Positions 1 through 9,271 are shown, numbered from the stretch's first letter. The stretch: 64,000 nt of DNA from Chitinophagaceae bacterium (GCA_016722465.1 JADKJC010000001.1:992001-1056000); one strand, 5' to 3'. The notes: generated from the sequence alone by a model not told the origin. Numbers and translations are program-made.

Positions 1-1986
1 AAAACTATGATTGGAGGAACGGATGATCTCATGGTTATCCACTTCCAGCAAACCAAGGTTCATATTGGCAATGATGTTCCGGTATTTTTCCTCGTTTACT
101 TTTAATGCCTGGTCCGCATTTTTTCTTTCGGTAATGTTCAGCATAAAGCCGGTGAATACCGCAGACCCTTCAGGTGTACGATAAGAAAAAGAGGAAGTAA
201 CCGAGTACCAGATGATTCCATTGCCTGGTATTAACAGCCTTGCTTCGGCATGAAATGATTCCAGCGTAGTTCGGGAATGCTTTCTTTTAATTTCTATCTC
301 CTTAATATCATCAGGATGTATATATTTTTGAAACTGGTAAAATTCATCTTCGCCGATGCCGAATATTTTTGCCATTGCCGGGCTCACATAGCGCAGCCCT
401 TCAGTGCCATCTTTGCGGAATTCAAATTCATAAATTACACCCGGTATGTTTTCTGACAATGATTTAAACTGCTTTACCCTTTGTGACAATTCAAATTCAA
501 GTTCTTTTTGCCGGGTAATGTCAATATGAGTTCCGATGATTTTAACCGGTTTGCCTTCATCATTTTTTTCGGTGACCACACCACGGTCCAATATCCAGTG
601 AACTGTGCCATCCTTATGAAATACCCTGTATTCACAGTTATGATAGTAAATTAATCCGGCTTTATAATTCGCATCATTTTCTTCCAGAATTTTCCTGTCT
701 TCTTCATGTGTCATCGTCCACCATAAATTTACCTCGTCGGTAAATTCATCAACACTATAACCGAGTATATTATTAAGGGCATTGGAAAAAAAGGTTTTAC
801 CTGTTTTGAAATTATGCTCCCAGTAATTGTCGCCTACATTAGAGAGCGCAATTTTAAACCTTTCTTCATATTCCTTTAGTTTCTTTTGAGCTGCTTTTTC
901 CCCGGAGATATCGTCCACCATTGCAAAATACTGTATCACTTTTCCCTTTTCATCTGTAACCGCCTGTCCCCGGGAGCGGCCCCAAAACCAGGTGCCGTCT
1001 TTACGGTAATGGATCAGTTCGCTGTTGAATGATCTGCCCTGTTCAAAATCATTTATCATTTGCCTTAAAACACCCCTGTCGCTTAAAGGGCCCTTGCACA
1101 GGTCAAAAGGTGTTTTGCCGATTATTTCTTCTTTTGTATATTTTGTAAGATTAACAAAGCCCTGGTTGGTCCAGGAAATTTTTCCCTCCACACCGGTGAA
1201 CAGTACCCCATTTTCGTTGGCACTTGCCACTACCGATATCCGCTTATATTCTTCTTCAGTTTTTTTCCTTTCTGTAATATCTGTATTGGTGCCTATAACC
1301 CGTTCACCTGCTCCTGCAGTACTTTTAAATACTCTCCCCCTGTCCAGTACCCATATATAATGGCCATCTTTATGCTGTAGCCTGTATTCCCGCTGGTGAG
1401 AGGTGATTTTTTTCCGGATATAATCCTTGCCGGTCTGAACCACTCCTGGCCGGTCCTCGGGATGAACCCTGCTGATCAATTCCCTTTTATTGTTCCCAAA
1501 TTCATCCTCTTCATAACCCAGCATTTTTTTAAATTGCCTGGAAAAGAATACTTCTTTTGTTGCCGCATCATATTCCCACACCCCATCGCCGGTACCTTCC
1601 AATGCAAAATGCCAGAGCTCCTGGCTTGTCTTCAACTTGTCTTCAGCACACTTTCTGTCATTCACCTGCTGGTCCAGGTATCTTGCTATCATCAACAGAT
1701 CATCCGAGTCTTTCGTTTTTTCTTCACCGGTAATGGTGCCAATCGTTTCCTTAAGTTTTTCAAGTGATTGCTTTTTAACAGCTATCTCCTGTTTAAGCTT
1801 GCTATTAATTTCCACATACTCTTCTTCGCTGATCTTAAATGCCCTTTCAGAAAGTTCTTTATCCTTATCGTATGCACAATAGGAATCATTAATAGCCAAC
1901 AGGAACTCCTGCAGTTCCGGGTATTGCTGTAATGATTGAGGCAAATATTTTTTTATCTGCTTTTGTATCAACTTATGCAAGTTCAT
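1..1986 (-). CDS. Multi-PAS sensor protein (probable histidine kinase), C-terminus outside window
   Basis: Open frame of 662 codons running off the left edge. I start it at the ATG at 1984-1986, which overlaps the end of the FIST gene by 14 nt. Residues 1 to about 115 are a charged helical leader (MNLHKLIQKQIKKYLPQ). At least four PAS/PAC units follow, starting near residues 120, 250, 375 and 505, and a fifth begins near 640. Each ends in PAC-like motifs such as GTNTDITERKK, GTHIDITRQKE and LNITERKNA. PAS arrays sense small molecules, redox state or light and normally feed a C-terminal HisKA/HATPase kinase in this phylum. That kinase is inferred because the end is not visible. Translational coupling to the FIST protein and the downstream-signalling NtrC-type regulator suggests one signalling operon. 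Confidence 0.85.
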   Translation of the reverse strand, partial: MNLHKLIQKQIKKYLPQSLQQYPELQEFLLAINDSYCAYDKDKELSERAFKISEEEYVEINSKLKQEIAVKKQSLEKLKETIGTITGEEKTKDSDDLLMIARYLDQQVNDRKCAEDKLKTSQELWHFALEGTGDGVWEYDAATKEVFFSRQFKKMLGYEEDEFGNNKRELISRVHPEDRPGVVQTGKDYIRKKITSHQREYRLQHKDGHYIWVLDRGRVFKSTAGAGERVIGTNTDITERKKTEEEYKRISVVASANENGVLFTGVEGKISWTNQGFVNLTKYTKEEIIGKTPFDLCKGPLSDRGVLRQMINDFEQGRSFNSELIHYRKDGTWFWGRSRGQAVTDEKGKVIQYFAMVDDISGEKAAQKKLKEYEERFKIALSNVGDNYWEHNFKTGKTFFSNALNNILGYSVDEFTDEVNLWWTMTHEEDRKILEENDANYKAGLIYYHNCEYRVFHKDGTVHWILDRGVVTEKNDEGKPVKIIGTHIDITRQKELEFELSQRVKQFKSLSENIPGVIYEFEFRKDGTEGLRYVSPAMAKIFGIGEDEFYQFQKYIHPDDIKEIEIKRKHSRTTLESFHAEARLLIPGNGIIWYSVTSSFSYRTPEGSAVFTGFMLNITERKNADQALKVNEEKYRNIIANMNLGLLEVDNHEIIRSSNHSF

Positions 1987-3115
1987 AAAAGGAAGTGATT
2001 GTCATTGTTTGATTGTGAAGGTGACAATTGCCGCCTTCATTAAAAGGGGATATTTCGCCATAAGAATAAAAGCCTGCAACCGGTGTGCTGCCTCCCATGG
2101 ATTCGAGTACGGCTTCTACTTCCTCCTCTGTTCTTCTGCCCAATATTATTTTACGGCCCACACAACTTACCAGTAAAGAAAAGCCTGGCTTTGCTCCCTG
2201 GTTAAGCTGTGCGTTTTGAGCTGCAACTGCAGCAGCGAATGTCAGCATATCAAGGTTAGCTTTCATAAAACGTACTTTCGATCCTTCGGGAATATCGCCT
2301 GCAAAGGTCATACTGTTTTCTTCCTGGCCAATTGAAAGAATGGTTCTTACTACGGCCTGGTTACTACCGGGTACCGTAACAGATAAAGGGAATAACAATG
2401 CAGAACTGGGTAACCTTTCAGCTTCAGGGCCAAGGTATTTTTTATAAATATCCAGTGCGTTTTTATTATCCACTTCAAATAATTTATTGCCTGTTGACCG
2501 GGTCACTTCTTTTTCCAGCCCAAATGTTTGCCAGCCTCCATTGGTGCCGTGCCTTACAATAATATTGTCACCATAAAAACCGATCGCAATAATATTACCC
2601 TGTGCAGGTTGCTGATTCAATCCCACCAGCGTGGTATTGAAATTGGTTCCATCACCGGCAAGCCCTCCTGTAATGAGTATATTATTGCCGGCAGCATTGT
2701 TCAATCCTTTCACCAGTTCACTCCCGTTCACCAAACTGCCATCTGATAAAACAAGGATATAAGTAAGCTCATTTAGAGGAAGTTTTTTTACCAAGGCAGA
2801 TGCAGCATCAAAGCTGTTATCAAAATCTTTTATGTTAACTGAAGCTGTCTTAATAGTCGTACTGTCAAATTGCAATGCTGCGGCCACCAATGAGCCATCC
2901 TGCACCGTATCATGAAAAATTTCGCCTGCCGTACTGCAGAGTGCAATTTGTGCTTCGGGAAATTTTTTCTTTACAGATTCATAAATATCCTGCGAAGCAA
3001 GGATGTCTTTAGCTGCAAAGCAAAGCACCAGCTGTGCAGTTGAACAATCACAGTGATCATATTCATGATGCCTGTTCCATTCATTGTCTGATAATTGAAA
3101 GATTGCTGATTTCAT
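1973..3115 (-). CDS. FIST domain sensory protein
   Basis: 380 residues. The N-terminal half (about 30-215) matches FIST_N: an ALCSTAGEI segment, then VLSDGSLVNGSEL and ITGGLAGDG. The C-terminal half (about 225-365) matches FIST_C: FPLSVTVPG, LLVSCVGRKIILG and PVAGFYSYGEISP. FIST proteins are cytoplasmic ligand-sensing modules, thought to bind small molecules such as amino acids, and they are usually encoded beside signal-transduction proteins. No output domain is fused here. The gene lies 8 nt after the sigma-54 regulator gene and overlaps the PAS sensor gene by 14 nt, so FIST is probably the input partner of that sensor. Function beyond sensing is inference. Confidence 0.88.
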   Translation of the reverse strand: MKSAIFQLSDNEWNRHHEYDHCDCSTAQLVLCFAAKDILASQDIYESVKKKFPEAQIALCSTAGEIFHDTVQDGSLVAAALQFDSTTIKTASVNIKDFDNSFDAASALVKKLPLNELTYILVLSDGSLVNGSELVKGLNNAAGNNILITGGLAGDGTNFNTTLVGLNQQPAQGNIIAIGFYGDNIIVRHGTNGGWQTFGLEKEVTRSTGNKLFEVDNKNALDIYKKYLGPEAERLPSSALLFPLSVTVPGSNQAVVRTILSIGQEENSMTFAGDIPEGSKVRFMKANLDMLTFAAAVAAQNAQLNQGAKPGFSLLVSCVGRKIILGRRTEEEVEAVLESMGGSTPVAGFYSYGEISPFNEGGNCHLHNQTMTITSFYELA

Positions 3116-3123
3116 GATTTTTT

Positions 3124-4497
3124 TTATAAGGTGATGGCTTTTCGCTGGAGCATTTTATAAATAGTACTTTTCCCTATTTCCAGTTTGTCTGCAACTGCAC
3201 CGATATCGTTGCTGTATTTCTGCAGATAAAACTTTATGATATCATAATTATACTGCTCCAGTGACTTTTCCTCAGCCGTTAATATTTTTTCTGATTTTAC
3301 GGTTGGAAAAGAAATATCAGCTGCAGTAATGGTTGTACTATCGCACATTACTGCGGCCAGGTCTACCACCGCTTTTAACTCTCTTATATTGCCCGGGTAA
3401 TTATAGCCTGACAATTTATCCTTTGCCTCCTGCGAAAGTCGGATCACTGCCGTTTTATTTTCTTTGGTAAATTCATCCAGGAAATGCCTCGCCAGTATCA
3501 GCACATCACTGCCTCTTTCCCTTAATGCTGGTAATTCAATTGGCAAACCCATTACCCGGTAATAAAGATCCTCCCGGAAATTTCCCTGTTCCACTTCTGC
3601 CGCCATGTTCTTATGTGTAGCTACTACCAGCCGTACATCCAGTTTTACTGTTTCATTTCCACCAACCCTTGTTATTTCTCTTTCCTGCAGCACCCTCAGC
3701 AACTTGCTTTGCATGCCCAGGTCAATCTCTGCTATCTCATCTAAAAAAATAGTGCCGCCATTGGCCTCTTCAAACTTTCCTGCCTTACGGGCTATAGCAC
3801 CTGTAAATGCTCCTCTTTCATGACCAAACAATTCGCTCTCCATTAATTCCCGTGGGATGGCAGCCATATTCACTGCCACAAAATTTTTCTGACTTCTGGT
3901 GCTGTTGTAATGAATGGCTTTTGCAACCACTTCTTTCCCGGTTCCTGTTTCACCTGTAATAGAAACATTAATGTTGCTTGCGATGGCTTTTCCCATCAGT
4001 GTAAATATTTTCTGCAAAGCGGGACTCTGGCCTTTAATACTGTTGTTAAAAGAAAATTTTTGCCCCAGTTCTTCTTTAAGATGTGCTACTTCCTTTTTAA
4101 GCTTCCCGGTTTCCCTCACTTTTATGATCGAATTCCATAACAGGTCCTTTGTGTTTTCATCTTTGGGTAAATAATCTGTTATGCCCATTTTAAGCATACT
4201 TACAGCTACTGATATTTTTTCCTGTGCGCTGATGACGATTACAGGCAACTGGTCATTTATTTCCCGTATTTTCTGGTACAGCTTATCACCCTCAAAATCA
4301 GGGAGTGAAAGATCGATGGTAACAAGGTCTGGTTTTTTATAAAGGTTGGAAAGGCAATCACGGCCATTGGTGAACCGGGAAATTTCATAGTCGGGATTGA
4401 GTGCCAGGTAATATTCAAGTATCTGACCGTAAAAAGGGTCATCCTCCACAATAAATATTTTAAAAGGCGTAACGATATCAGGTTTATATCCCATCAT
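3124..4497 (-). CDS. Sigma-54-dependent response regulator, NtrC family
   Basis: 457 residues with the full three-part layout. The receiver domain is at about 12-130, with acidic pair EDD, phospho-acceptor in TIDLSLPD, Ser in VISAQ and Lys in YLPKD. The AAA+ domain is at about 155-390, with Walker A GETGTGKE, the sigma-54 contact loop GAFTGA and Walker B FLDEIAE. A Fis-type helix-turn-helix sits at the C-terminus (IGAVADKLEIGKSTIYKML). All key residues are present, so it should be a phosphorylation-controlled activator of RpoN promoters. It is first in the FIST/PAS-sensor operon and is probably the cognate output of that kinase. Its target promoters cannot be seen from here. Confidence 0.93.
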   Translation of the reverse strand: MMGYKPDIVTPFKIFIVEDDPFYGQILEYYLALNPDYEISRFTNGRDCLSNLYKKPDLVTIDLSLPDFEGDKLYQKIREINDQLPVIVISAQEKISVAVSMLKMGITDYLPKDENTKDLLWNSIIKVRETGKLKKEVAHLKEELGQKFSFNNSIKGQSPALQKIFTLMGKAIASNINVSITGETGTGKEVVAKAIHYNSTRSQKNFVAVNMAAIPRELMESELFGHERGAFTGAIARKAGKFEEANGGTIFLDEIAEIDLGMQSKLLRVLQEREITRVGGNETVKLDVRLVVATHKNMAAEVEQGNFREDLYYRVMGLPIELPALRERGSDVLILARHFLDEFTKENKTAVIRLSQEAKDKLSGYNYPGNIRELKAVVDLAAVMCDSTTITAADISFPTVKSEKILTAEEKSLEQYNYDIIKFYLQKYSNDIGAVADKLEIGKSTIYKMLQRKAITL

Positions 4498-4581
4498 TCA
4501 ATTAATTATAGTATTCATGCATCATCCTTTTATTTTTACGATTCTTTTCCTGTTCATCCCTGAAAGGAGAAAAGAAAACCA

Positions 4582-4851
4582 TTACTTCTTTTGCCTTACT
4601 GCCGAAGTGCAGAAACTGTTACTGATTCGGCAGTTATTATCAACAATTAAGAATGAGCAATTAGTTTTTTGCAGGTCTTCAGTTCCACAGGGTTTTATTT
4701 TGCTTTCGTGATCCGGATCGATTAGCGGCTGGGCATGGTGTTCCAGTGGCTGTTCAATTTGCTGTTCTTTTGTTTGTGTGAGCATTCGCTGCGTTTTACA
4801 GGATGCGGATACCAATAGCAGCAATAATATCAATAGATCAGGCAGTTTCAT
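4582..4851 (-). CDS. Small putative lipoprotein
   Basis: 89 residues. A hydrophobic signal segment (LLILLLLLVSASC) ends in a lipobox-like VSAS|C, so cleavage and lipidation at Cys18 are plausible. The rest is short, polar and Cys-containing, with no family I recognise. The start overlaps the end of the upstream receiver gene by 14 nt, which suggests coupling and supports it being real. The C-terminal half has no clear fold signature, so a chance frame cannot be excluded. Confidence 0.45.
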   Translation of the reverse strand: MKLPDLLILLLLLVSASCKTQRMLTQTKEQQIEQPLEHHAQPLIDPDHESKIKPCGTEDLQKTNCSFLIVDNNCRISNSFCTSAVRQKK

Positions 4852-5287
4852 AGTAAGGAGTTAAAGAGGGGGAAATTGTTCTTAAAACCACTTTCTTTCT
4901 TCCCTGCAGCAGCTCCATTACATCCAGTATCCTGCTCACTACCTTTTCAATCTGCATCCTGCCATTGGCCCCCTTTGTGATGTAGTTAAAAGCGCCATAC
5001 ATTAATGATTGAATGGTATTCTGAACATCATCCTGCCCGGCGATGACTACAACATATACAGCAGGATTGTACTGCTTGATCTTTTTAAGCAGCTCTGTAC
5101 CTGCAGCTTTTTGATGACCGAGAAATATAATTGCCGGTTCCTGTTCCAGGCTTTCCAGGCATGCATTGGCACTTTCAAACGAATCCACATTTGAGTAACC
5201 AAGATTGCGGAGATGCTGCCGGTACAAAGCAAGGCTGAATACATCGTCGTCAACAACAGAGATTTTAAGGGTGTTAGTTGTTTTCAT
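4838..5287 (-). CDS. Degenerate receiver-domain protein (pseudo-response regulator)
   Basis: 149 residues from the ATG at 5285-5287. An upstream in-frame start at 5353 exists, but the paralogue begins at the equivalent of this site. It is a single-domain CheY-like protein, close in sequence to the receiver at 22990-23409 (shared core YRQHLRNLGY). The acidic cluster VVDDDVF and the Lys (ITKG, K105) are kept. The phospho-acceptor Asp is Gly57 (FLGHQ against FLDHQ in the paralogue), and the conserved Ser/Thr is Ala83 (VIAGQ against FISGQ). It therefore cannot be phosphorylated conventionally and is probably a phosphorylation-independent adaptor or a decaying copy. The C-terminus extends past the fold into RTISPSLTPYYETA. 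Confidence 0.85.
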   Translation of the reverse strand: MKTTNTLKISVVDDDVFSLALYRQHLRNLGYSNVDSFESANACLESLEQEPAIIFLGHQKAAGTELLKKIKQYNPAVYVVVIAGQDDVQNTIQSLMYGAFNYITKGANGRMQIEKVVSRILDVMELLQGRKKVVLRTISPSLTPYYETA

Positions 5288-5394
5288 TTTTCGTGTTTTT
5301 TTGATTGTCATACAGAAAAAATATACCTGCTTTATATCATGACTGATTATCAAATCAGGAATGTAATCTCCTTTATTTTAGCAGGAGAATACAC

Positions 5395-5490
5395 ATTCTT
5401 AAAACGAGAAATCACTAAAGATATTTATCGAAGAATTACTGGAATCTTCATCATTTTTCTACCCGCTGCAGCGTAGTTATTTTTCTACAA
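5395..5490 (-). promoter_or_regulatory. Conserved upstream element, copy 1 (GTAG-N8-CTAC)
   Basis: An inverted repeat, gtag at 5473-5476 and ctac at 5485-5488 with an 8-nt AT-rich spacer, lies about 186 nt upstream of the pseudo-receiver start. About 78 nt toward the gene is a second conserved block containing AAAACGAGAAA and ATATTTATCGAA. Both blocks recur in the same order and at nearly the same spacing upstream of the paralogous receiver (23500-23590). It could be a shared regulator site or residual homology from gene duplication. Confidence 0.4.
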
Positions 5491-5674
5491 AAAGCAATAG
5501 AAACATATAGCTACTACGTTTCCCTTTGTTTTTTTATAATTAAAGAATGAAAAACCTGGCTGTTGCTAAAAGCCATTGGGAAACATAGTTTTTCCGGGAA
5601 CATGATTCGGTTTCACTGATGGTGATATTCAGCATAGAAGAGCATGGCAGTTAATCAGCTTTGTTTTACCGGTA

Positions 5675-5760
5675 GTGCAGGAGTTACAAATAAATGCAGG
5701 CAAACTATCCAGCGGCACATATGTTTATTCTATTGGAAACGGAAAAGAAAAGTTATGGGA
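5675..5760 (+). pseudogene. Possible remnant of a type IX secretion C-terminal sorting tail
   Basis: The plus frame beginning at GTG 5675 reads LQINAGKLSSGTYVYSI and then NGKEK. This resembles the late part of Bacteroidota sorting domains, where L-S-x-G-x-Y-x-Y-x-L precedes a NGK turn. No upstream domain in the same frame supports a full gene, and the downstream reading loses the pattern. It may be a fossil fragment or a coincidence. Confidence 0.2.
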
Positions 5761-5803
5761 AATTTATAAAACTATAACTAAGATCATCAGTTATGGATAT
5801 TTA

Positions 5804-6994
5804 TCAAACAGCCCTCTTAGCCCTTTCCCAATTTACCGACTGTGTCTTTTTCATGTAACGGAAAAATCCAAGTACAACTGAAAGGTTCATGATGAAAAAA
5901 TAATAAGGAACAAACAGCAGTTTTATCCTGGTAGACCTGTTTTCCATGAACCAGCCTGTTAGTGCAGCGATATAGAATAATAGCTGTAGCCAGAATAGTG
6001 TTGCGTACATTCCGAAATCCATTGATCCCTCATTAAAAGCAAGCAGGTATCCAACCGGTATCAACAAAACCAGGCAAATGGGTGTGAGCGTCCAACGAAG
6101 CACCCGGTGTGAGATGTACTGAAAAGAGAGCGTACCATATTTAAAAATATTCAGTAAAGATCTTAACCTGATGACAGCCTGTATACCGCCTGCAGAAATT
6201 CTTATTTTCCTTTTTAGTTCTTCTTTTACATTGGCGGATGCATTTTCAATGGCGTAAGCTTCCGGATCATATTGAATGGTATATCCCTCCTGGGCCACCC
6301 TCAATGAAATAACAAAATCATCCAGCAGCGTATCTTTTTCCACATCCCTGTACAGTTCCGTTCTGATGGCAAACAATTCACCTGCTGCGCCAACAACTGA
6401 GTATAGTTCAGCATCCCATTTTTTCAATGCGGATTCATACTTCCAGTACAGGCCTTCGCCAGCGCCCGATGCCACATCCGTTTCTTTATTGATAATTCTT
6501 TTTTCACCTGACACACAACCAACTGAAGGAGCAGCAAAAAGATTAACGATGCGCTGGACAGATTCCTTTCCCAGCATGGTATTGGCATCACTGAATATTA
6601 CAATGGGAGTGGTAACAAATTTCATCCCACGGTTCATAGCGCTGATTTTTCCGTTACGCTCTGGTAAATGATGCACCGTTACATTGCTGTATTGCTTTAA
6701 AATTTCCGGTGTGCCATCATCTGATCCATCAGTAACCCAGACAATATGTAGCTTATCTTTTGGATAATCAAGCGCCATGCTGTTGTTCATTTTCCCTGCC
6801 ACATAATCCTTTTCATTATAGGCAGAAATAAACAGGGTAACATCCGGTTCATAACCTGTATTCGGAGCAGGAGTTTTACCGAGCTTAAAAAAACGCCTGA
6901 TCTTAATGATCAGGTACAAGAGCATTCCATATCCAACATAAGTGTAGATGACGATAAATGCAAGTGTCCAGAATAAAATTTTTAATACTAACAT
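5804..6994 (-). CDS. Membrane glycosyltransferase family 2
   Basis: 396 residues. An N-terminal membrane helix (about 5-30) is followed by a cytoplasmic GT-A domain with FISAYNE, VTDGSDDGT, the metal-binding FSDANTM and DDFVIS, then HRVLRW near the catalytic exit. Three or four C-terminal membrane segments follow (about 290-380). The arrangement resembles processive or chain-initiating GT2 enzymes that use nucleotide sugars at the inner face of the membrane. It is the last gene of the exopolysaccharide cluster, 30 nt after the next glycosyltransferase, so it probably adds one of the sugars of the repeat unit. Donor and acceptor cannot be read from sequence. Confidence 0.88.
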   Translation of the reverse strand: MLVLKILFWTLAFIVIYTYVGYGMLLYLIIKIRRFFKLGKTPAPNTGYEPDVTLFISAYNEKDYVAGKMNNSMALDYPKDKLHIVWVTDGSDDGTPEILKQYSNVTVHHLPERNGKISAMNRGMKFVTTPIVIFSDANTMLGKESVQRIVNLFAAPSVGCVSGEKRIINKETDVASGAGEGLYWKYESALKKWDAELYSVVGAAGELFAIRTELYRDVEKDTLLDDFVISLRVAQEGYTIQYDPEAYAIENASANVKEELKRKIRISAGGIQAVIRLRSLLNIFKYGTLSFQYISHRVLRWTLTPICLVLLIPVGYLLAFNEGSMDFGMYATLFWLQLLFYIAALTGWFMENRSTRIKLLFVPYYFFIMNLSVVLGFFRYMKKTQSVNWERAKRAV

Positions 6995-7024
6995 GTGAGA
7001 TAAGTTTAAACGGGGTGATATTTA

Positions 7025-8179
7025 TCAGGCAATTGCCTTGATTGTTTCTTTATATATTTTCAGTACATCTTCCGCCATCGCTTTCCAGGAAAATTTTGCT
7101 GCCTGCAAAAACCCTGAACTGATCATCTTTTCCTTTAGCAATTTGTCTTTGCAAAGATTGATCATGGCAACAGTAATCTCCGCTGGTTTAAAAGGATTGA
7201 TGATAACAGCTGCATCACCGGCTACTTCCGGCATGGACGAGGTATTGGATGTAATTACCGGCACACCACAAGCCATCGCTTCCAGCATGGGTATGCCAAA
7301 ACTTTCACGAAGGGATGGATAAAGGAAAATTTCACTTTGGCAGTAAATGGCCGGCAGGTCTGTATTGATCACATAACCAGTCAGCACAATTTTATCCATC
7401 AGTTTTTTATCCCCGATTTCATCCAGCATTTTTTCCAGTTCAGTTCGATCGTAATCAAGCATTACCAGTTTATGATCTGTACCAGTCTGTTTCAAAAAAT
7501 CAGAAAATGCTTTTAATGTTCCCCTGGTATTTTTTTTCGGATCGGTATTGCCGAGGAAAAAGAAATAGTTATCGGGCAACTGATACTTTTCTTTTACTCT
7601 CTCCAGTTCTGCAGCATCAGTAACAGGTTTAAAATATTCACTCACCCCATTATAAACTGCGGTTAACCTGTTGTCATTTTTCATTCCAAAGAAATCACCG
7701 ATCCGTTTTTTTTCGAAATGTGATACGGTAATTATTTTACTGCTTTTCTTCACTACACGTGGCACCACCAGCTTCCGGTACATATTCCCAAATTTCTGGT
7801 AAGCTGTTGCACTTCCGGCTAATATTTTAATATAGCTGCTCTCCATATAAATGATATCATGAAGTGTTGTCACCAATGGAATGCCGCAGTTTACCGGGGC
7901 GGTATTGCTGGTACAATGCAGGAGCTGGCAGCCGTATTGCTTTGCAGCTTTCGGCAAAGCCACCTGCTCCCACTCAGGATATGAACCGCCTTCCAGTTGA
8001 ATGATCCTGAAATTGGCTGTCTCTTTTAATACGGTATTATCTTCATCCGGTTTTACAAAAATGAAGTACTCATTTTCATGATCAATCTGTTGCAGGTTCC
8101 GGATCAACTCCAGCGCCACCATGTCCATGCCATGTTTTTTCTTCCGGAAAAGCCGTTGTGCTTCAATTCCTATTTTCAT
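7025..8179 (-). CDS. Glycosyltransferase family 4 (GT-B fold)
   Basis: 384 residues without membrane segments. It shows the GT-B pattern of family 1/4 transferases: N-terminal acceptor domain (MKIGIEAQRLFRKK), linker AVYNGVSEYF, donor domain with FFLGNTDPKKN, and the E-x7-E motif in ESFGIPMLEAMACGVPV. The enzyme is expected to be cytoplasmic or membrane-associated and to add a sugar from an NDP donor to the lipid-linked repeat unit. It is co-directional with its neighbours at short spacing, so it belongs to the polysaccharide operon. Sugar specificity is unknown. Confidence 0.9.
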   Translation of the reverse strand: MKIGIEAQRLFRKKKHGMDMVALELIRNLQQIDHENEYFIFVKPDEDNTVLKETANFRIIQLEGGSYPEWEQVALPKAAKQYGCQLLHCTSNTAPVNCGIPLVTTLHDIIYMESSYIKILAGSATAYQKFGNMYRKLVVPRVVKKSSKIITVSHFEKKRIGDFFGMKNDNRLTAVYNGVSEYFKPVTDAAELERVKEKYQLPDNYFFFLGNTDPKKNTRGTLKAFSDFLKQTGTDHKLVMLDYDRTELEKMLDEIGDKKLMDKIVLTGYVINTDLPAIYCQSEIFLYPSLRESFGIPMLEAMACGVPVITSNTSSMPEVAGDAAVIINPFKPAEITVAMINLCKDKLLKEKMISSGFLQAAKFSWKAMAEDVLKIYKETIKAIA

Positions 8180-8215
8180 AAAATATTTTTTTCATATTAC
8201 CGGTTATTTTAAATA

Positions 8216-9271
8216 TTACCCGATCAATACTTTTCTTATCCTGTTATAGACCACTACTTCGAGCAGGTAAGAAAAAATGATCATCAGCACGATGTAAAGC
8301 CCATATTCAATCACTTTATTATTGATAAACCCCAGGTATGTTGCTTCCACCACCAGGTAATGATGTGAGATGTAGATCACATAAGAGCAGGGCGCCAGGT
8401 GTTTAAAAATTCCGAAGATGGCGTTAAAACCAAGCCAGTGATAGTTTTTCCAGGCGATTGCGCCAAACATCACCATAATGGCAAAAACAAAATGCCGGAG
8501 TTCTATAAATGGATACGCCACCAACGGGTAACTGTAAATTTTTGTATATGAAAAATGAATGAACAGGTTCAAAGAAAGTATTGCAGTAATGGCAAACAAT
8601 ACATAAGCGTAAGGCATAATCGATTTGATGCTGTATTTTTCGCCCTTTATGTAAGTGTCTGCAAACCGTACACCGATCCACCAGATAGCAAAATACATGG
8701 CAAGCCGGTTTACAATAAATGGATAGATCACATAGGAGGCTGCAGCCACAATCACCATACTATTTACCCACCTATTTAGTTTATCGCTGCTGATATTGGC
8801 AGCCAATACAAAGAAGAGCATATAGAACCACCATTCGTAAGACAGTGACCATAACACGCCATTGCCCATGTAGGCTGCTGAAATCACATTCGGTTTTTGT
8901 GAGATCACATCCTGCAGCATGAAAATATTTCCCAGCAAGGTTTTCCATTCGGGATTTGCCAATGTTCCTTCACCATAACATTTTATTCCATACCCCAAAA
9001 GAAAGATAAAGAACAGCGGAATGTACAAGCGGATGAAACGACGGATAAAATAATACCGGAATGTTTTATTGGCTGATCTTTCGAAAGTGTATTTAATTAC
9101 AAAGCCACTCAATGCAAAAAAAACAATTACTGCCTCCGGTCCAAATCGGAAAAAGAATCCCACATTAATCCCCAATAAAAAAAACTTTTGGGGTAATGTA
9201 TGAAATAACACCACATACAATGCAGCAAATCCACGGAGTGCTTCCAGTTTTTCCAGCCTGTTCTTTTTCAT
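8216..9271 (-). CDS. Acyltransferase 3 family membrane protein
   Basis: 351 residues with about ten hydrophobic segments. The start LEALRGFAALYVVLFHT carries the R/H signature of the acyltransferase-3 (OafA-like) family, followed by FFRFGPEAVIVFFALSGFVI and YFIRRFIRLYIP. These enzymes O-acetylate or otherwise acylate sugars during or after polysaccharide assembly in the inner membrane. It lies inside the exopolysaccharide cluster between two glycosyltransferase genes, which fits decoration of the repeat unit. Confidence 0.9.
   Translation of the reverse strand: MKKNRLEKLEALRGFAALYVVLFHTLPQKFFLLGINVGFFFRFGPEAVIVFFALSGFVIKYTFERSANKTFRYYFIRRFIRLYIPLFFIFLLGYGIKCYGEGTLANPEWKTLLGNIFMLQDVISQKPNVISAAYMGNGVLWSLSYEWWFYMLFFVLAANISSDKLNRWVNSMVIVAAASYVIYPFIVNRLAMYFAIWWIGVRFADTYIKGEKYSIKSIMPYAYVLFAITAILSLNLFIHFSYTKIYSYPLVAYPFIELRHFVFAIMVMFGAIAWKNYHWLGFNAIFGIFKHLAPCSYVIYISHHYLVVEATYLGFINNKVIEYGLYIVLMIIFSYLLEVVVYNRIRKVLIG

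Larger units (their letters stand above)
5288..5803. other. Intergenic region upstream of the pseudo-receiver
   Basis: No convincing complete gene. The right part (about 5395-5490) resembles the region upstream of the paralogous receiver near 23.5 kb and is listed separately. A short plus-strand frame beginning at 5675 resembles a sorting-tail remnant. The remainder is AT-rich and probably holds the promoter of the minus-strand receiver gene and the 3' flank of the glycosyltransferase gene. Confidence 0.6.

Noticed and set aside
5288..5353. Longer N-terminus for the pseudo-receiver from the start at 5353
   Set aside because: The extra residues do not match the paralogue, which begins at the equivalent of 5287.
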